Below, piece after piece: positions 22,082 through 32,606 of a DNA stretch of 64,000 bases. Both the position numbers and the translations under genes were made by a program. Source of the DNA: Sipunculus nudus (taxonomy: Eukaryota > Annelida > Sipuncula > Golfingiida > Sipunculidae); assembly GCA_026874595.1 (NCBI GenBank), contig CM049314.1, positions 77,330,300 through 77,394,299 on the forward strand, written 5' to 3'. The first letter of the stretch is position 1, and every line of letters starts with the position of its first letter. The notes under the pieces were generated by a model. The model did not search any database, had not been told where the DNA came from, and saw only the letters and a list, made by a program, of their open reading frames with translations.

Positions 22082-22528
22082 CAACAAACATCGAACCCCC
22101 AACCAAAGCGAGCTTGCAACTGCAGGAATAAAGGAGAATGCCCACTGAACGGCGACTGCCTAATAACAAGTGTTGTTTACAAAGCTGATATCACTACAAA
22201 TAACGGGACCGTCTCATACATAGGAAACACAGGAAATACTTTTAAAAGCCGCTATGCGAACCACAAGAAGTCGTTTAAATACGAGAAGTGTGAAACAGAA
22301 ACAGAACTATCAAAGTATATTTGGAAACTGAAACGCCAAGGCACCCCGCACAGTATCACATGGTCTATTATAGCTAAGCCAACTACAACAACAATGAATA
22401 ACAGGTGTAACCTATGCGAACAAGAAAAGCTACAAATCATGACGTACAAAAGAACGCCACTCCTTAATAAACGAAGTGAATACCTTAACACTTGCAGGCA
22501 TCATACAGCAAAAACCAGCCAACCGTAA
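22082..22528 (+). pseudogene. Penelope-like element, GIY-YIG endonuclease part
   Basis: Penelope-like retroelements encode an RT fused to a C-terminal GIY-YIG nuclease. This fragment carries the nuclease and linker: a cysteine-rich start (CNCRNKGECPLNGDC), the GIY-equivalent SVVYKADI, the YIG in SYIGNTGNTF, the catalytic-arginine block FKSRYANHKKSF, TELSKYIWKLK with the catalytic Glu, and a second zinc-like set CNLCEQEK then LNKRSEYLNTCRH, ending at TAA 22526-22528. The frame is open across the whole fragment. No RT lies upstream: coding stops at the inverted-repeat junction near 22060-22080, so the element is 5' truncated. Part of the ORF end (22436-22528) belongs to the inner inverted repeat. 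Confidence 0.88.
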
Positions 22529-22725
22529 ATAATATCGCACACGCACCCATACATGAAAAAACACAAACCAAACCCATTCAGTCACCTGATGAGTGCCACG
22601 CAGTGCGCACGAAACCTGCGGGTAGTGACATTAATGCATTGATGCATTTTTATGAACTTATAGCAGCTCTACTTTATGTATCGAACACTTTGATCCTGGA
22701 ATGGCAATCAAACCCTTTCTGTATA
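22436..22725. repeat. Inner inverted-repeat arm, right (Penelope ORF end plus 3' UTR)
   Basis: Partner of 21776-22056. It covers the last 31 codons of the GIY-YIG ORF, about 190 bp of 3' UTR, and ends in a short TA tract. The gap between the arms is only about 380 bp, so transcripts or single strands could form a large hairpin. Confidence 0.88.
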
Positions 22726-22734
22726 TATATATTA

Positions 22735-23075
22735 CCTTGTCTGAAAATTACCATGTATAATTGACCCATAACTTGATCGGGTCGCATCCCGTGAAACAGA
22801 CTGTTGTGAATTTTTAGTGTTGTTTTTCTCCAGTGTTAGAGCACATGAGACGTTATGTATCAAATAAAAATAGATTATCGTACAAACCAAATAATGTGCC
22901 TGATAATCCAACAGTTTTATATATACAATTGCCATGTCTAAAATTACCTTGTCTGAACTTTCTATAAAGTATTCCTGGACAGATACACATACTGAACTTT
23001 CTTGTCACTGTTTTCCTTGAATAGGGGATTTCTTGACCAACATGTTTTAGCAATGAAACATCCTTTCTTTAGTCT
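22735..23075. repeat. Outer inverted-repeat arm, right
   Basis: Reverse complement of 12376-12720. 22735-22850 holds the hammerhead-related element sequence; 22857-23075 is an inverted copy of flanking repeat-unit DNA (the unit sequence seen in forward orientation at 42700-42915). Before the LTR element inserted, the two arm pairs together made a palindrome with arms of roughly 680 bp around a 380 bp centre. Confidence 0.82.
22760..22815 (+). ncRNA. Hammerhead-like ribozyme motif (copy b), core damaged
   Basis: Plus strand: CTTGA in place of the CUGAUGA box, stem II TCGGGTCGCATCCCGT, then GAAACAGACTGTT and GTGAAT. The last hexamer is complementary to ATTCAC, found directly 5' of the CUGAUGA box in the copy at 23158-23170, so stem I is supported across copies. 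Probably inactive because of the core damage. Confidence 0.5.
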
Positions 23076-23093
23076 TATATATATATATATAAA

Positions 23094-23335
23094 TGTAACA
23101 CTGGAGAAAAACAGCACTAAAATTTAACAACAGTCTGTTTCACGGGACGCGACCCGATCATCAGGTGAATGCGGTTAGAATGAATCTAACGGCGTGGTTT
23201 GAAAAGCCGAGACTTTACGAGATTCCGAGATTATGCATTGTGCGTATCAGGGGAGCATGTGAAAGACTGAAACTGGTCCTATTATTCTCGGGGGCATAGA
23301 GCGCTTTACAACGGAGGTTAACTCTATCGTATATG

Positions 23336-23336
<1 letters not shown>
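23094..23336 (-). mobile_element. Penelope-like terminal fragment with hammerhead motif
   Basis: A third piece of the same element family, adjoining (TA)n tracts on both sides (about 23076-23093 and 23337-23419). It shares AACACTGGAGAAAAAC and CAGTCTGTTTCACGGG with 12607-12690, and continues further (23170-23300) into sequence also present, degraded and inverted, at 52815-52960. No coding potential. Calling it Penelope-like rests on its joining to the GIY-YIG fragment within the inverted repeat and on the known association of such elements with hammerhead motifs. Confidence 0.65.
23123..23170 (-). ncRNA. Type I-like hammerhead ribozyme motif (copy a, best core)
   Basis: On the minus strand: stem I strand ATTCAC (23170-23165), CTGATGA (23164-23158), stem II TCGGGTCGCGTCCCGT with a CGGG/CCCG helix (23157-23142), GAAA (23141-23138), a 3 bp stem III ACA-GAC-TGT (23138-23130) and predicted cleavage after T 23129 (GTT triplet), followed by GTTAAA for stem I. 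Every invariant core base of the hammerhead is present. Stem I here has two mismatches that copy b does not show. A very short stem III is the form reported for hammerheads of Penelope-like elements. Self-cleavage would be consistent with processing of element RNA; activity is untested. Confidence 0.7.

Positions 23337-23419
<83 letters not shown>
23337..23419. repeat. (TA)n microsatellite
   Basis: About 41 TA repeats at the end of the hammerhead-bearing fragment. Confidence 0.95.
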
Positions 23420-23424
<5 letters not shown>

Positions 23425-23429
23425 TGTCA

Positions 23430-26400
23430 ACACATAAATTTGTTTTTGTTTCCTTTTTGTTATACCTAAACAAAACCAACAAAAAAGCGTTCCAGTGGCT
23501 GGAACCAAAAAAAGATAGAATAGTATATTTCAAATTTTATTTAATGTTTAATAACAACTTACATGAATAACAACAACTATTACATTGTGTTTAAAACGTA
23601 TTATATAATATATATATTTTGCTAATATACGGAAAAGACTACGTTTCCTGTTTATAAACCCGCAAATCCAAATATCTGAATCAATATACATGTTAACATC
23701 TCAATGGCCAGAATATATTTTTTTTTATTGTTAGCCACGTTCACGGTGACTGTAAATCGTTCCGATGTAAAACCATATAAACGTCAATGTATAATGGAAA
23801 TGAAGACCCTTTACGGTGCAATAACACAGGTATATTCTATACTGTTTAAATGAATTGAATTAATGCTATTCTTTATGACACTCCTCTCTCGAATACAGAA
23901 CAACCCTCAGAAAAGGCGACACTACTTTCATGATAAAAATGATACATTCCGGATAATGTATATTTTTTACTTAAACAGGATAGTGCCAAATCTTGTCTCA
24001 GTGATACAGATCACCATACAGCTGATTCTATCTCTGGTCTTAGGTTGCGCCATACCCGCATGCTCCATTTAGCTGCGACATCTGTATTTTTATGGTGTTT
24101 TGTTTTCCGTAGTCATATTCCAAGGTTATCAGGAAACACGAATTATTTATTTTGTTAGAAGTTACTAGGGCAGGGAATTCCATGGTTATATATTTGATTC
24201 CAGAAAATAAAACATTTAAAAATCGTTTTTAAGAGACGGCCATTGTTTTGATCACATGTTGCAGAAGGGCAATTATTTAAATCGATATAAATATTATGAT
24301 TTATGAATTTTTGATATTACTGCCATGCTCAAAGCGTGACAAGACGAAGTCACCGGTTCACATGTAGATAACCTGGGTCATCTCACATGATTAATTAAAA
24401 CTCATTTTCATAATAAGGAAGAATGTGGAACTCAAATGTTCGTGACCTTATGTAGAATCTACAAATGACGCTGTTCATACTCTTTATGTTGACTGTCATG
24501 TATGATCAATGAGCTGCATTACAACAAATGTGGTAAGATGAAATAATCACTTATAATGTCTGATTTTAAACAAATCTGAATCATTCAATATCCAAAACTA
24601 GCAGAATTTGTTTCAAATTTTCTTTCTTAAGTTACTATGTTGCACATTGAAAACTCTTAACTCCAACGAAAGAACGAAGGCCGGACTCACAGGCAACAAC
24701 AGACTATGACAATTTGTATCGCTTACAATGCCAGAAAAACAGCTTATCTCTGCTGTGAACCTGCTATGCTGCTCATAGTAGACATCTTTTACGGGAACTC
24801 TTTACATGTCATCGCTCTGGATATTGTATAATCTAGAATCGCAATACATTTACATAAAATGGTAAGGTTGTGCTCGACAAAGTGAAACCGACTCTATTTT
24901 ATGGTAGAGGTTTAGTGGTTTTAATTAAAAGCAAAATGCAACAAAGAGTACCTACCGCGCAAGCAATTAGTTGGACATTGAAAAAAATTAGTTTATTAGG
25001 CTCCCTCTAAACGGTTATTCCTGATTTCTATGAGTCAACCAGTGTCTCTATCTGAAATTGGCAACGCCCTTCTTTTAGTTGGTGTTCAGTATATTAACTA
25101 GATTTGAAGTGCGATAGACCGGTTTCAATTAATTTTAGGTTCACCTTTATTAATATAGAAAGTTAACGTTTGATGTCCACTGTGCTCCACTGTCTGTTAA
25201 TAGAACAAACAAGTTACCGTTAAACCATAATAAAACATACCGATTTGTCCCACATAAGTTCTCGCCTACTCGTGTATTTTGATTCACCCACGATGATTCA
25301 GATTGTTCACAGTCTTAAGACCCCGAGTACAAACTAGCGCGAGAGGATCCATTTGAGGACAAATTATGACATGATGGACATAACATCTCGAGATCTCGAC
25401 ATAAAATTTCACCAAAAATTCTGCTGCAGACAAAAATATTTATTTTGAGATTTCGTTAAGTCGTGATATTATTTCCAGATCTCTAGATAAAACCTATACC
25501 CCGTGGGATAGATTCATTTTTATGAAAGCTTCAATAGAGTATGTATATTTAGCAGACGTCATATATCGGAGTCGATCCGTTTAACTTTGTTTCGCTTTAC
25601 GTCAATTAAGCATCGAATTGTTCGTACAACGCCCACATGAACTTATTTTGTTATTGAAATTTTTGTCTCGAGATCTCGAGATTAATATTTTGTCTGCAGC
25701 AGTATTCGTGTGTGAAATTTTGTGTCGAGATCCTGAGATGTTATGTCGAGATCTTGAGTAGTTATGTCGAGATCTCAAATTTTTTTCTCTGTGTCCTAAA
25801 TCAGCCATGGTAGCCCAGTCTTTGAAAATCATACGTTCATTACTTCGGGGCTTGCTTGATTCCTTGTTCAGTCATTGGCTGATAATATTTATATCTGCCC
25901 ATAAATATTTGTTTATGCAACAACTAGAAAAAAAACTAGAGTCATTCACCTCTTTCTAAAGTTCTGAATTGACCCTAAAGTTCTTCCCGTTGATTTTTAT
26001 TTTCCGCTTAATATGTTATCCCACAATTCAGGTGCTTTTCTGTTTACATATTGTTAGGTCCAATTATACAATTTGGTCATTGGAGCAAATAATTCACACA
26101 CACACACACATGTGGAAACACGTTACACTTTGCTTTCAAACAGCATTCTGTTTAATGCTTAAGGATGTTTTTCGACAAACCTTTTTTTATCCGCCTGCAA
26201 TATCTTAGGTGATTTGTATAATTTAGCCGGGAGGTAAATTGCTTTTATAATCGTGAGAGGAAATATAAGTTCTGGTAAAGGGCAGCATTAAATAAAGATA
26301 TATTTACAATACACGAATAGGCTCTCCTGTTTGTCTACTTTAAAGAAGAATGCTTTGAAAGTTTAAAAAAACTGCAGCCATACACCAACCAACTAATTAA

Positions 26401-26440
26401 GATAAGTTTCCTTTTTAGGCAAGATGGGCTACCACTTTAA
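23430..26440. repeat. Repeat unit U1, right part (noncoding)
   Basis: Resumes the repeat unit after the nested insertions. 23860-24300 resembles 30560-30985 and 35970-36345 (anchor AGGTTGCGCCATACCCGCA). 24300-25300 resembles 36345-37060. 25850-26440 resembles 44290-44880 (anchor AATATTTATATCTGCCCATA) and partly 37200-37470. Interrupted by the fold-back element at 25356-25806. No gene seen. Confidence 0.68.
25356..25806. mobile_element. Fold-back MITE-like element with CTCGAGATCTCGA repeats
   Basis: The left arm (about 25356-25445) contains CATAACATCTCGAGATCTCG, then ATAAAATTTCAC and CTGCTGCAGACAAAAATATT. The right arm (25684-25800) contains the reverse complements in mirrored order, with the GTTATGTCGAGATC motif repeated, and is longer than the left. 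A further CTCGAGATCTCGAG lies at about 25668-25681. The paralogous unit near 37060-37090 lacks it. The centre has no conserved ORF. A 76-codon minus-strand frame (25602-25832) translates the repeats as RSRHN-type repeats and is not a gene. No transposase is present, so it would be non-autonomous. Confidence 0.65.
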
Positions 26441-27310
26441 TTAAAGAAAATTTCCATGTACGAACCCAAAGGGATGTGAACCACAAAAAGGGAAATGAAT
26501 CTTTTGTTTTCCCTGGATCCTCAGCCATAAGTGGAACCAGGGACAGCTAACGCAGACGTGCTTTTATGGACTCTTTTCTTTCTGCAGAATATAGCGGATA
26601 CAGTTTGTTTGGCATGAGCGGTCAATATAATAATTTTGACTTTGGATCAATACGTGTGTGAAATGAGATTTTGCAAAAATTTCCCCTGTCTTAATTTCAT
26701 TCTACAACTCTCAGGAGGAAGTTTTTATTTGGTTATACATGCTAAAATCTATTGCGGTTTGCATTAAATTTAAAACTATATATGAATAATGTAAAACAAA
26801 TTAGCATTAGATTGCAAACATTTGTTCAGATATAGTAACTACATGCAATCTGACTTCAATAATTGTTTACATCTTTTTTATATGAACCTGTTACTGAAAA
26901 CTTTTACCAAACCCGCTGTTTGCTACTTAAAAACTGGATACGTCTTTATTTTGAAATATGATTCCAGATAACGAAAGAACCGCAGCCCAGACGGACGGAC
27001 TAACATATCGACCAGAGAAAAAGGCAAACCTTGTGTGGGCAAGTCAGCTTCGCATAGATTTTGAGACTAGAATCAGCGTTTGTTTCACACAAAAATGATC
27101 ATTTATAAGATCCCACTTGGAAGTAAAATCCATTTTAAACGTTCCAACTTCCACTGAGACTAAGATGGGAATGATAGTAACAGCTCATAAATAATAACAT
27201 AGAAAAAAACTCATGGTAGACAAAACACGTTGACTCTGTCTGAAGAATCAAAACGCATAAAAAATACATATCAACTCGCTTCTACAAAATTGAAAAAAAA
27301 CAACTGTAAC
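26440..27310. repeat. Start of next repeat unit (U2), before the recent duplication
   Basis: Anchors GTACGAACCCAAAGGGATGT, CCCTGGATCCTCAGCCA and CTTGTTTGGCATGAGCGGTCAA match 39500-39690 and, more weakly, 49700-49900 and 8030-8100. 27140-27310 is a copy of short tandem repeat K. No gene recognised. Confidence 0.65.
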
Positions 27311-30300
27311 GTTCCCGCTGTCAGTGTAGAAAAAAACATGGAAATATGTTTACATTTTGGTTCTTTAAAACAATGAAAAACAAACTGAGAACATACGAAA
27401 CATTATGACTGGAAAAATTCCCCCAACACTTACAAGTGAACACATACATAAATAAGGTATACATGAACACGCTTCTACTTTAAACGTAATAACACAAAAT
27501 AGGAGTTTTTTTATATGTTTGTAGGGTCACATTAAAAGTGTATCATGGTGCGTCAAATCATCTGTCTTTAATGCCAAACAAATAATTACTATGAATTTCG
27601 TAAAATTAGAAATACCTGGTGAATCGATTAATTATCATATTTCATACAACAATATTTTCGTTTCATCTTATAGTTCTTTTCCTGCCTCCTGCTTAGAATA
27701 ATCAATTAGACAAGCCTTGAAAGTCTCAGTTGATGCTATTGTTCTTCTTGGTGAAGAAAACAACAAATAAGAGCCCTTTAATCTTACAAATTACTCTAAC
27801 TGATAACAAATGTCTGCTCTTAAAACATCTGTTTTTTAACAGCTGCGTTTACTTTGTAACAGGAACTGAGAGTCTACTAAAAGCCGCTAGTCATCTTGAG
27901 ACGGTTGTCGTTACTGAGTGTTATTTTATAGATTTAGTGAGTAAATATGTTATAATTGGAGAACGGTTTAAGTTAAAAACGCATTCCATGCTGCTGGAAG
28001 TAAAATAAAATGTTGGTTTGATAAAATCGTCAGACAGTCTGATCAATTTAGACTGTTAGAATTAACTTGATCGCTTAATCCAATATGAACAAATAATTAA
28101 TATTTGAATCGTATAAAAAGACTATGTATGCCCATTTTTTTGCTAAATGTCATTGGTTTGTAAATCACTTTTCTGAAAATATTTGGTTGTTTATACTACG
28201 CCTTTTAGAAACCACTTCTCTCTGTCAACCATTTATTCCTAAATGTAGGACGCTGAGTTGTGTGCAATTTTTGGTTCCATCACTAACAGATGAAGTTTAT
28301 CTCAACGTATTATATTTGTTCATGGAAGAACGCTACCGCCGGATACCGCAAACTAAAACTCCAAATATTATATTTGTTTATGGAAGATAACTACCGCCAG
28401 ACACCACACCCTAAAGTTCTAACTTAACACTTAAGTTCTACTACATCTTGGACTTTTGACGTACTTGCAATATATTAGGGGATTTGTATCACCCAAACGG
28501 GGTTTGATATCCCGTGTCCCTCGTTATAATAAATGGAACCTCCGCTGAAAGGTTGCATTAAAGGAAAATATATTCAAAAGTTTCTAAAGGAAACTATATG
28601 TTTTGTCTGCTTTCAACTAGATAAATTGTTTTTATAAGAAAGACAAATGGGATCAGCACTTCAATGAAATAAATCAGACGCTCCCCTTGGGGATGGCACT
28701 TACTGATATCTCGAAGAGTTTTTTTGCCCAAAAAGACATGTAGACAGGTAACTTTACAAATGTGAATAATTTAACTTTCGATTAAAGCCAATATTAAATA
28801 TCAAATTTATCGATTAGATATTTATTCTATCTTTCAGATACATCTCTTACAAAAGAAAATTTACTTGGCATAATCAATTATTAGTACAGATCCTCAAAAG
28901 ATACTTAACATTCAGAAGTTAAGCATAGCTCAGAGATATATTCAAATAATTACAAAGGAATTAGCCTACAGTCTCTGTAGAAGTTCGAGGACATGCACCC
29001 GATCCAATTATTTCCAATTTGAGGTATATTATAAAAAGTAAATTATATTAATTTTTTAGAAGAGAGCTTTAGAAATAATCATGAATTTCAATGGGTATAA
29101 TTTATCTCTCAGAGAACAGATAATCAGTTAAACATTTCAGTTACATTACAGATAATACATAATGAAACTTTATTATCGCCAAAATTTAAAATGATAAAAT
29201 TCAATTGAGAATAATGCACCTTTATTTATACTTTATTCCCCCCTGCAAATCTTATTCCAATAACTCGTAATACCCAATTAAAGATACTCACAGCTGGCAT
29301 GACCTGCTTAAAAGCTCAGACAAGCAGCCAAGTACAATGTGCCTTCCCAAATAATGGCGAGGCCAAATCCTCTCTGCAATCGCAATTTCCCTCATCCCAT
29401 TGGTGTGTTGGAAATTGGAAAGGCCTTGACCTTAACAGTTTATAAAATTGCGACGTAACACTCATAAAACCAGATATTGTGATATATTGAGTATTGGTTC
29501 ACTTGAAGGTAAAACAAATGTATCCTATAAGCTACAACAATATCCTCCACATCAATTTGGACAAAATAAATTCATCAAACTAGAAAATATGACTTCACAA
29601 AAAGCATCTTGTTTGTACTCTGCTTACCATAAATGTATTGTTTCAAGTTATAAAATCAATATACTGTTCCATAATGTATAGATGTCTGACCAAACTTCTT
29701 GCACACATTATAACTTATTTGTCAAAATAGATCCAAACAAATACTGGGGGAGTCTCTCCTTTATATTTGAACTTGCCTTGTAACAACCACTACGACATAT
29801 GAATGTAGTCCATGCTGATTTTAACGCAGCTCATTAATATATGTACTATACAGAAGAAATACTTAGCGGGAGGAGTGCTTTGAGGACGGGATACAATAAA
29901 GCAGGATGAAAGGATTATTAAACAACATACAATCTGATGAGTCCAACACCATGTTTAAGATCGCTTCAACCAAGAGAAATGCCGATAAATTCGTATGTCT
30001 TTTCGAAAAGTGTAAGGAACCGTATTCATCAAGAATTGCTAACCTCAAAGATAAGTTGTAAGCGTTTAATAAATTTATGTGATTCGATCTTTTTATTAGT
30101 AATTAATTTAGATTCTATTCCTTCCTAGGTCATAAACGTGTCTTAATGTTTGAACCTGATGTAAGCAATATATTTTGGGTAGAAGTATTGTATGTATATA
30201 TGTAATACTTTTTTTTTATTTTTAGCTTGTGAATGTTTCCACAATCTTTATAAGACTTAAGAAAGGATCCTAGTAGTTCAGTATGTGTCTTTGTCCAGGA

Positions 30301-31462
30301 ATATTTTATGGAAAGTTAAGACTAGGTGTTTTAGACATAGCAGTAGTATATATATAACTGCCGGTGTATAAGGCACATTATTCAGTTTGTACGATAATCT
30401 CTTGTCGATGCATTGAGCCCTATAATCATATTAATGGATCATATATACTTTGTTTTTCTAAAATGAAATGTCGATAAATAAATCATTTTCCCCTTTTTGT
30501 CATACTATAAACAAAAACCGGAAAAAAGTTGCTGTCAATGAATGACATCCCATCTCTCTCTCGCATAAATAACCCCCCCCCCCACCCCCAGCAGAGTGGA
30601 CACTACTTTCAAGATACAAATGATACATTTCGGATAATGGATAATATATACCTAAAATAACAGATTGTCAAATCTCGTGTCAGTGATGCAGACCTCCAGA
30701 AGCCGATTCTATCTCTCGCCTTAGGTTGCGCCATACCCGCAAGTTCCATTTAGCTTCGACAACTGTAATTTTACATTGCGTTTTGTTTTTCGTCGTCATA
30801 TTCCAAGACTATCAGGAAACACGATTCATTTATTTTTTAGGAGTTACTAGTGTAGGGATATTCAATAATTATATATTTGATTCCAGAAAAAAAATATTTA
30901 AAAAAGCCGTTTATAGGGATTGACAATTGTTTTGATCACATTTTATAGGCTGGCAGTGACTAAGATCGATATGAATTTCATGATTTATCTTGGCATATAT
31001 GTTTATCATTACAAAAAGGCCTCATGCTATTTAAGGTTATAATTTTAATCAAGATGGCGCTAAATTATGACGACATGACTATGTTTGTGCCCGTTATTTT
31101 CTCAAAGTTCACTCTTTTAGTGCAAGGCTTTTATTCAACACATATTTACGAACGAGTGAATTTATACAAACGCTGGGATGATTAAAATGTGGACTATAAA
31201 AGGATCCTTAACATTTATCTTTAACGATAAAATAGTCAATAACTTCCGTCACAGGACTACCACGGTTCAAGCAAGCAGGGGCAACGTCAAGGATGAAGAA
31301 TTTGCAAGGGGGGGGGGGGGGTAAGGGCACTTGTTTGATAACTGAATCACATCCGGAGGATGCCAATCCCAAGCATAATTTTAGAAAATGTCCATTGTCT
31401 CCGTAACATATTTCACGTATGTATATTTACTTTAGAACACTAGAAGATAATTTTGTTTATCA

Positions 31463-31509
<47 letters not shown>

Positions 31510-32606
31510 CAGACAACTCGAGCAACGTCTCCCCGGTCATTTCGAGGGGAGAGTTCTGATTCAGATTTCAGTCCTACTGTGTTCTACTGTGATTTTCTTT
31601 TCCTTTTTCGTTTAAGATATCATATGCTTATTTACGTCGCAGTTGGTCCATGTTAGCAACTTTGACATTTAAAAAGTACAATATCACCCGACATGATTAT
31701 ATGGGGGAAATGTTCGGGGAATGTGTTAATACGTGTTGTGCACTGTTATGTAAAATATAATGCTTTTTGAAAACATTTCGATATATTATTCATACCCTTA
31801 ATCATTAAAAAACTCAGCCGAAAAGTGAGATGAGGTTTCCTGCATTTTACAAATCGGACGCTCCGGTCAGTGTCAGCATTAAAGGCCGTTTGTTAATTTC
31901 AATAGGCTGACATATATGTTTACTTTAAACCTAGGTCGGGTTAAACATACGACAAACGCGAACACTTTTTGAGCGACGTTTACGGAACATGTCAACGTTA
32001 CCCGTTTCTGAGATTCTTTCTGCCAAAACAGACTACCTCATAAATGTGAATATTTAACATTTGGTTAATGTGTCAATGCAGAATACTTTAAATATGACCC
32101 TAATACTTTGGAGGTAGAGCTGTTTAATCTTGTAGATAACAACAAGCCAGTCGGATGTATTTTTACATATATAACCCCATAGGGTTAAAGTGTAGATTTT
32201 ATTTCTTTCGTGACAAAACCAATAAATTGAGGATATTTAATATAAACCAAAGAATAAAAATAGTTATATAATTTGCCGCTAAAGGTGGGTACCGGTCTTA
32301 GGTTTGTGTTACATAGTAGATGTAGGTCTTATAGCTGTATGTAGTAATCATCTGCGCGTATCATCCATGTAAAATAAACATTCTAATTATTAAAGAAAAT
32401 AATTCTTCACCCTCTCCATATTTAGCAGTAAAATGAAATAAACTTTTAATGCAACTGAAGTTTTTCACCTAACAGGAAAAAAATATTCATACATGAAAGC
32501 CCAACAAGGAAATGCATGTTTTAACATGCCCTCTCTCTCCCTCTCTCGCGCACACACAGTTATATACTGTTCACTGTTTCTTTCTTTCTTACGTGGATAC
32601 TATAAC
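27311..32606. repeat. Recent tandem duplication, copy 1 (5.3 kb)
   Basis: Nearly identical over its length to 32607-39376. Both begin at GTTCCCGCTGTCAGTGTAGA inside a K repeat. The junction between copies (CTATAAC followed by GTTCCC at 32606/32607) shares TAAC with both outer ends. Copy 1 lacks the segment matching 36353-37730 (1378 bp; 2 bp AT microhomology) and about 75 bp near 29765. Its poly-G (31308-31321, 14 G) and (TA)n (31466-31506) are shorter than in copy 2. Open frames such as 27730-28008, 28124-28390 and 29448-29681 recur in both copies only because of the duplication. They show no family motif and are not conserved in older copies, so no gene is called. Confidence 0.9.

Noticed and set aside
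22141-22169. Short minus-strand ORFs over the Penelope-like GIY-YIG region (21712-22491)
   Set aside because: The plus strand has the nuclease motifs and zinc-like cysteines; the minus frames are shadows or belong to the antisense arm.
25602-25832. 76-codon minus-strand ORF with RSRHN-type repeats
   Set aside because: The peptide repeats come from the iterated CTCGA motif of the fold-back element and the frame crosses its arm.
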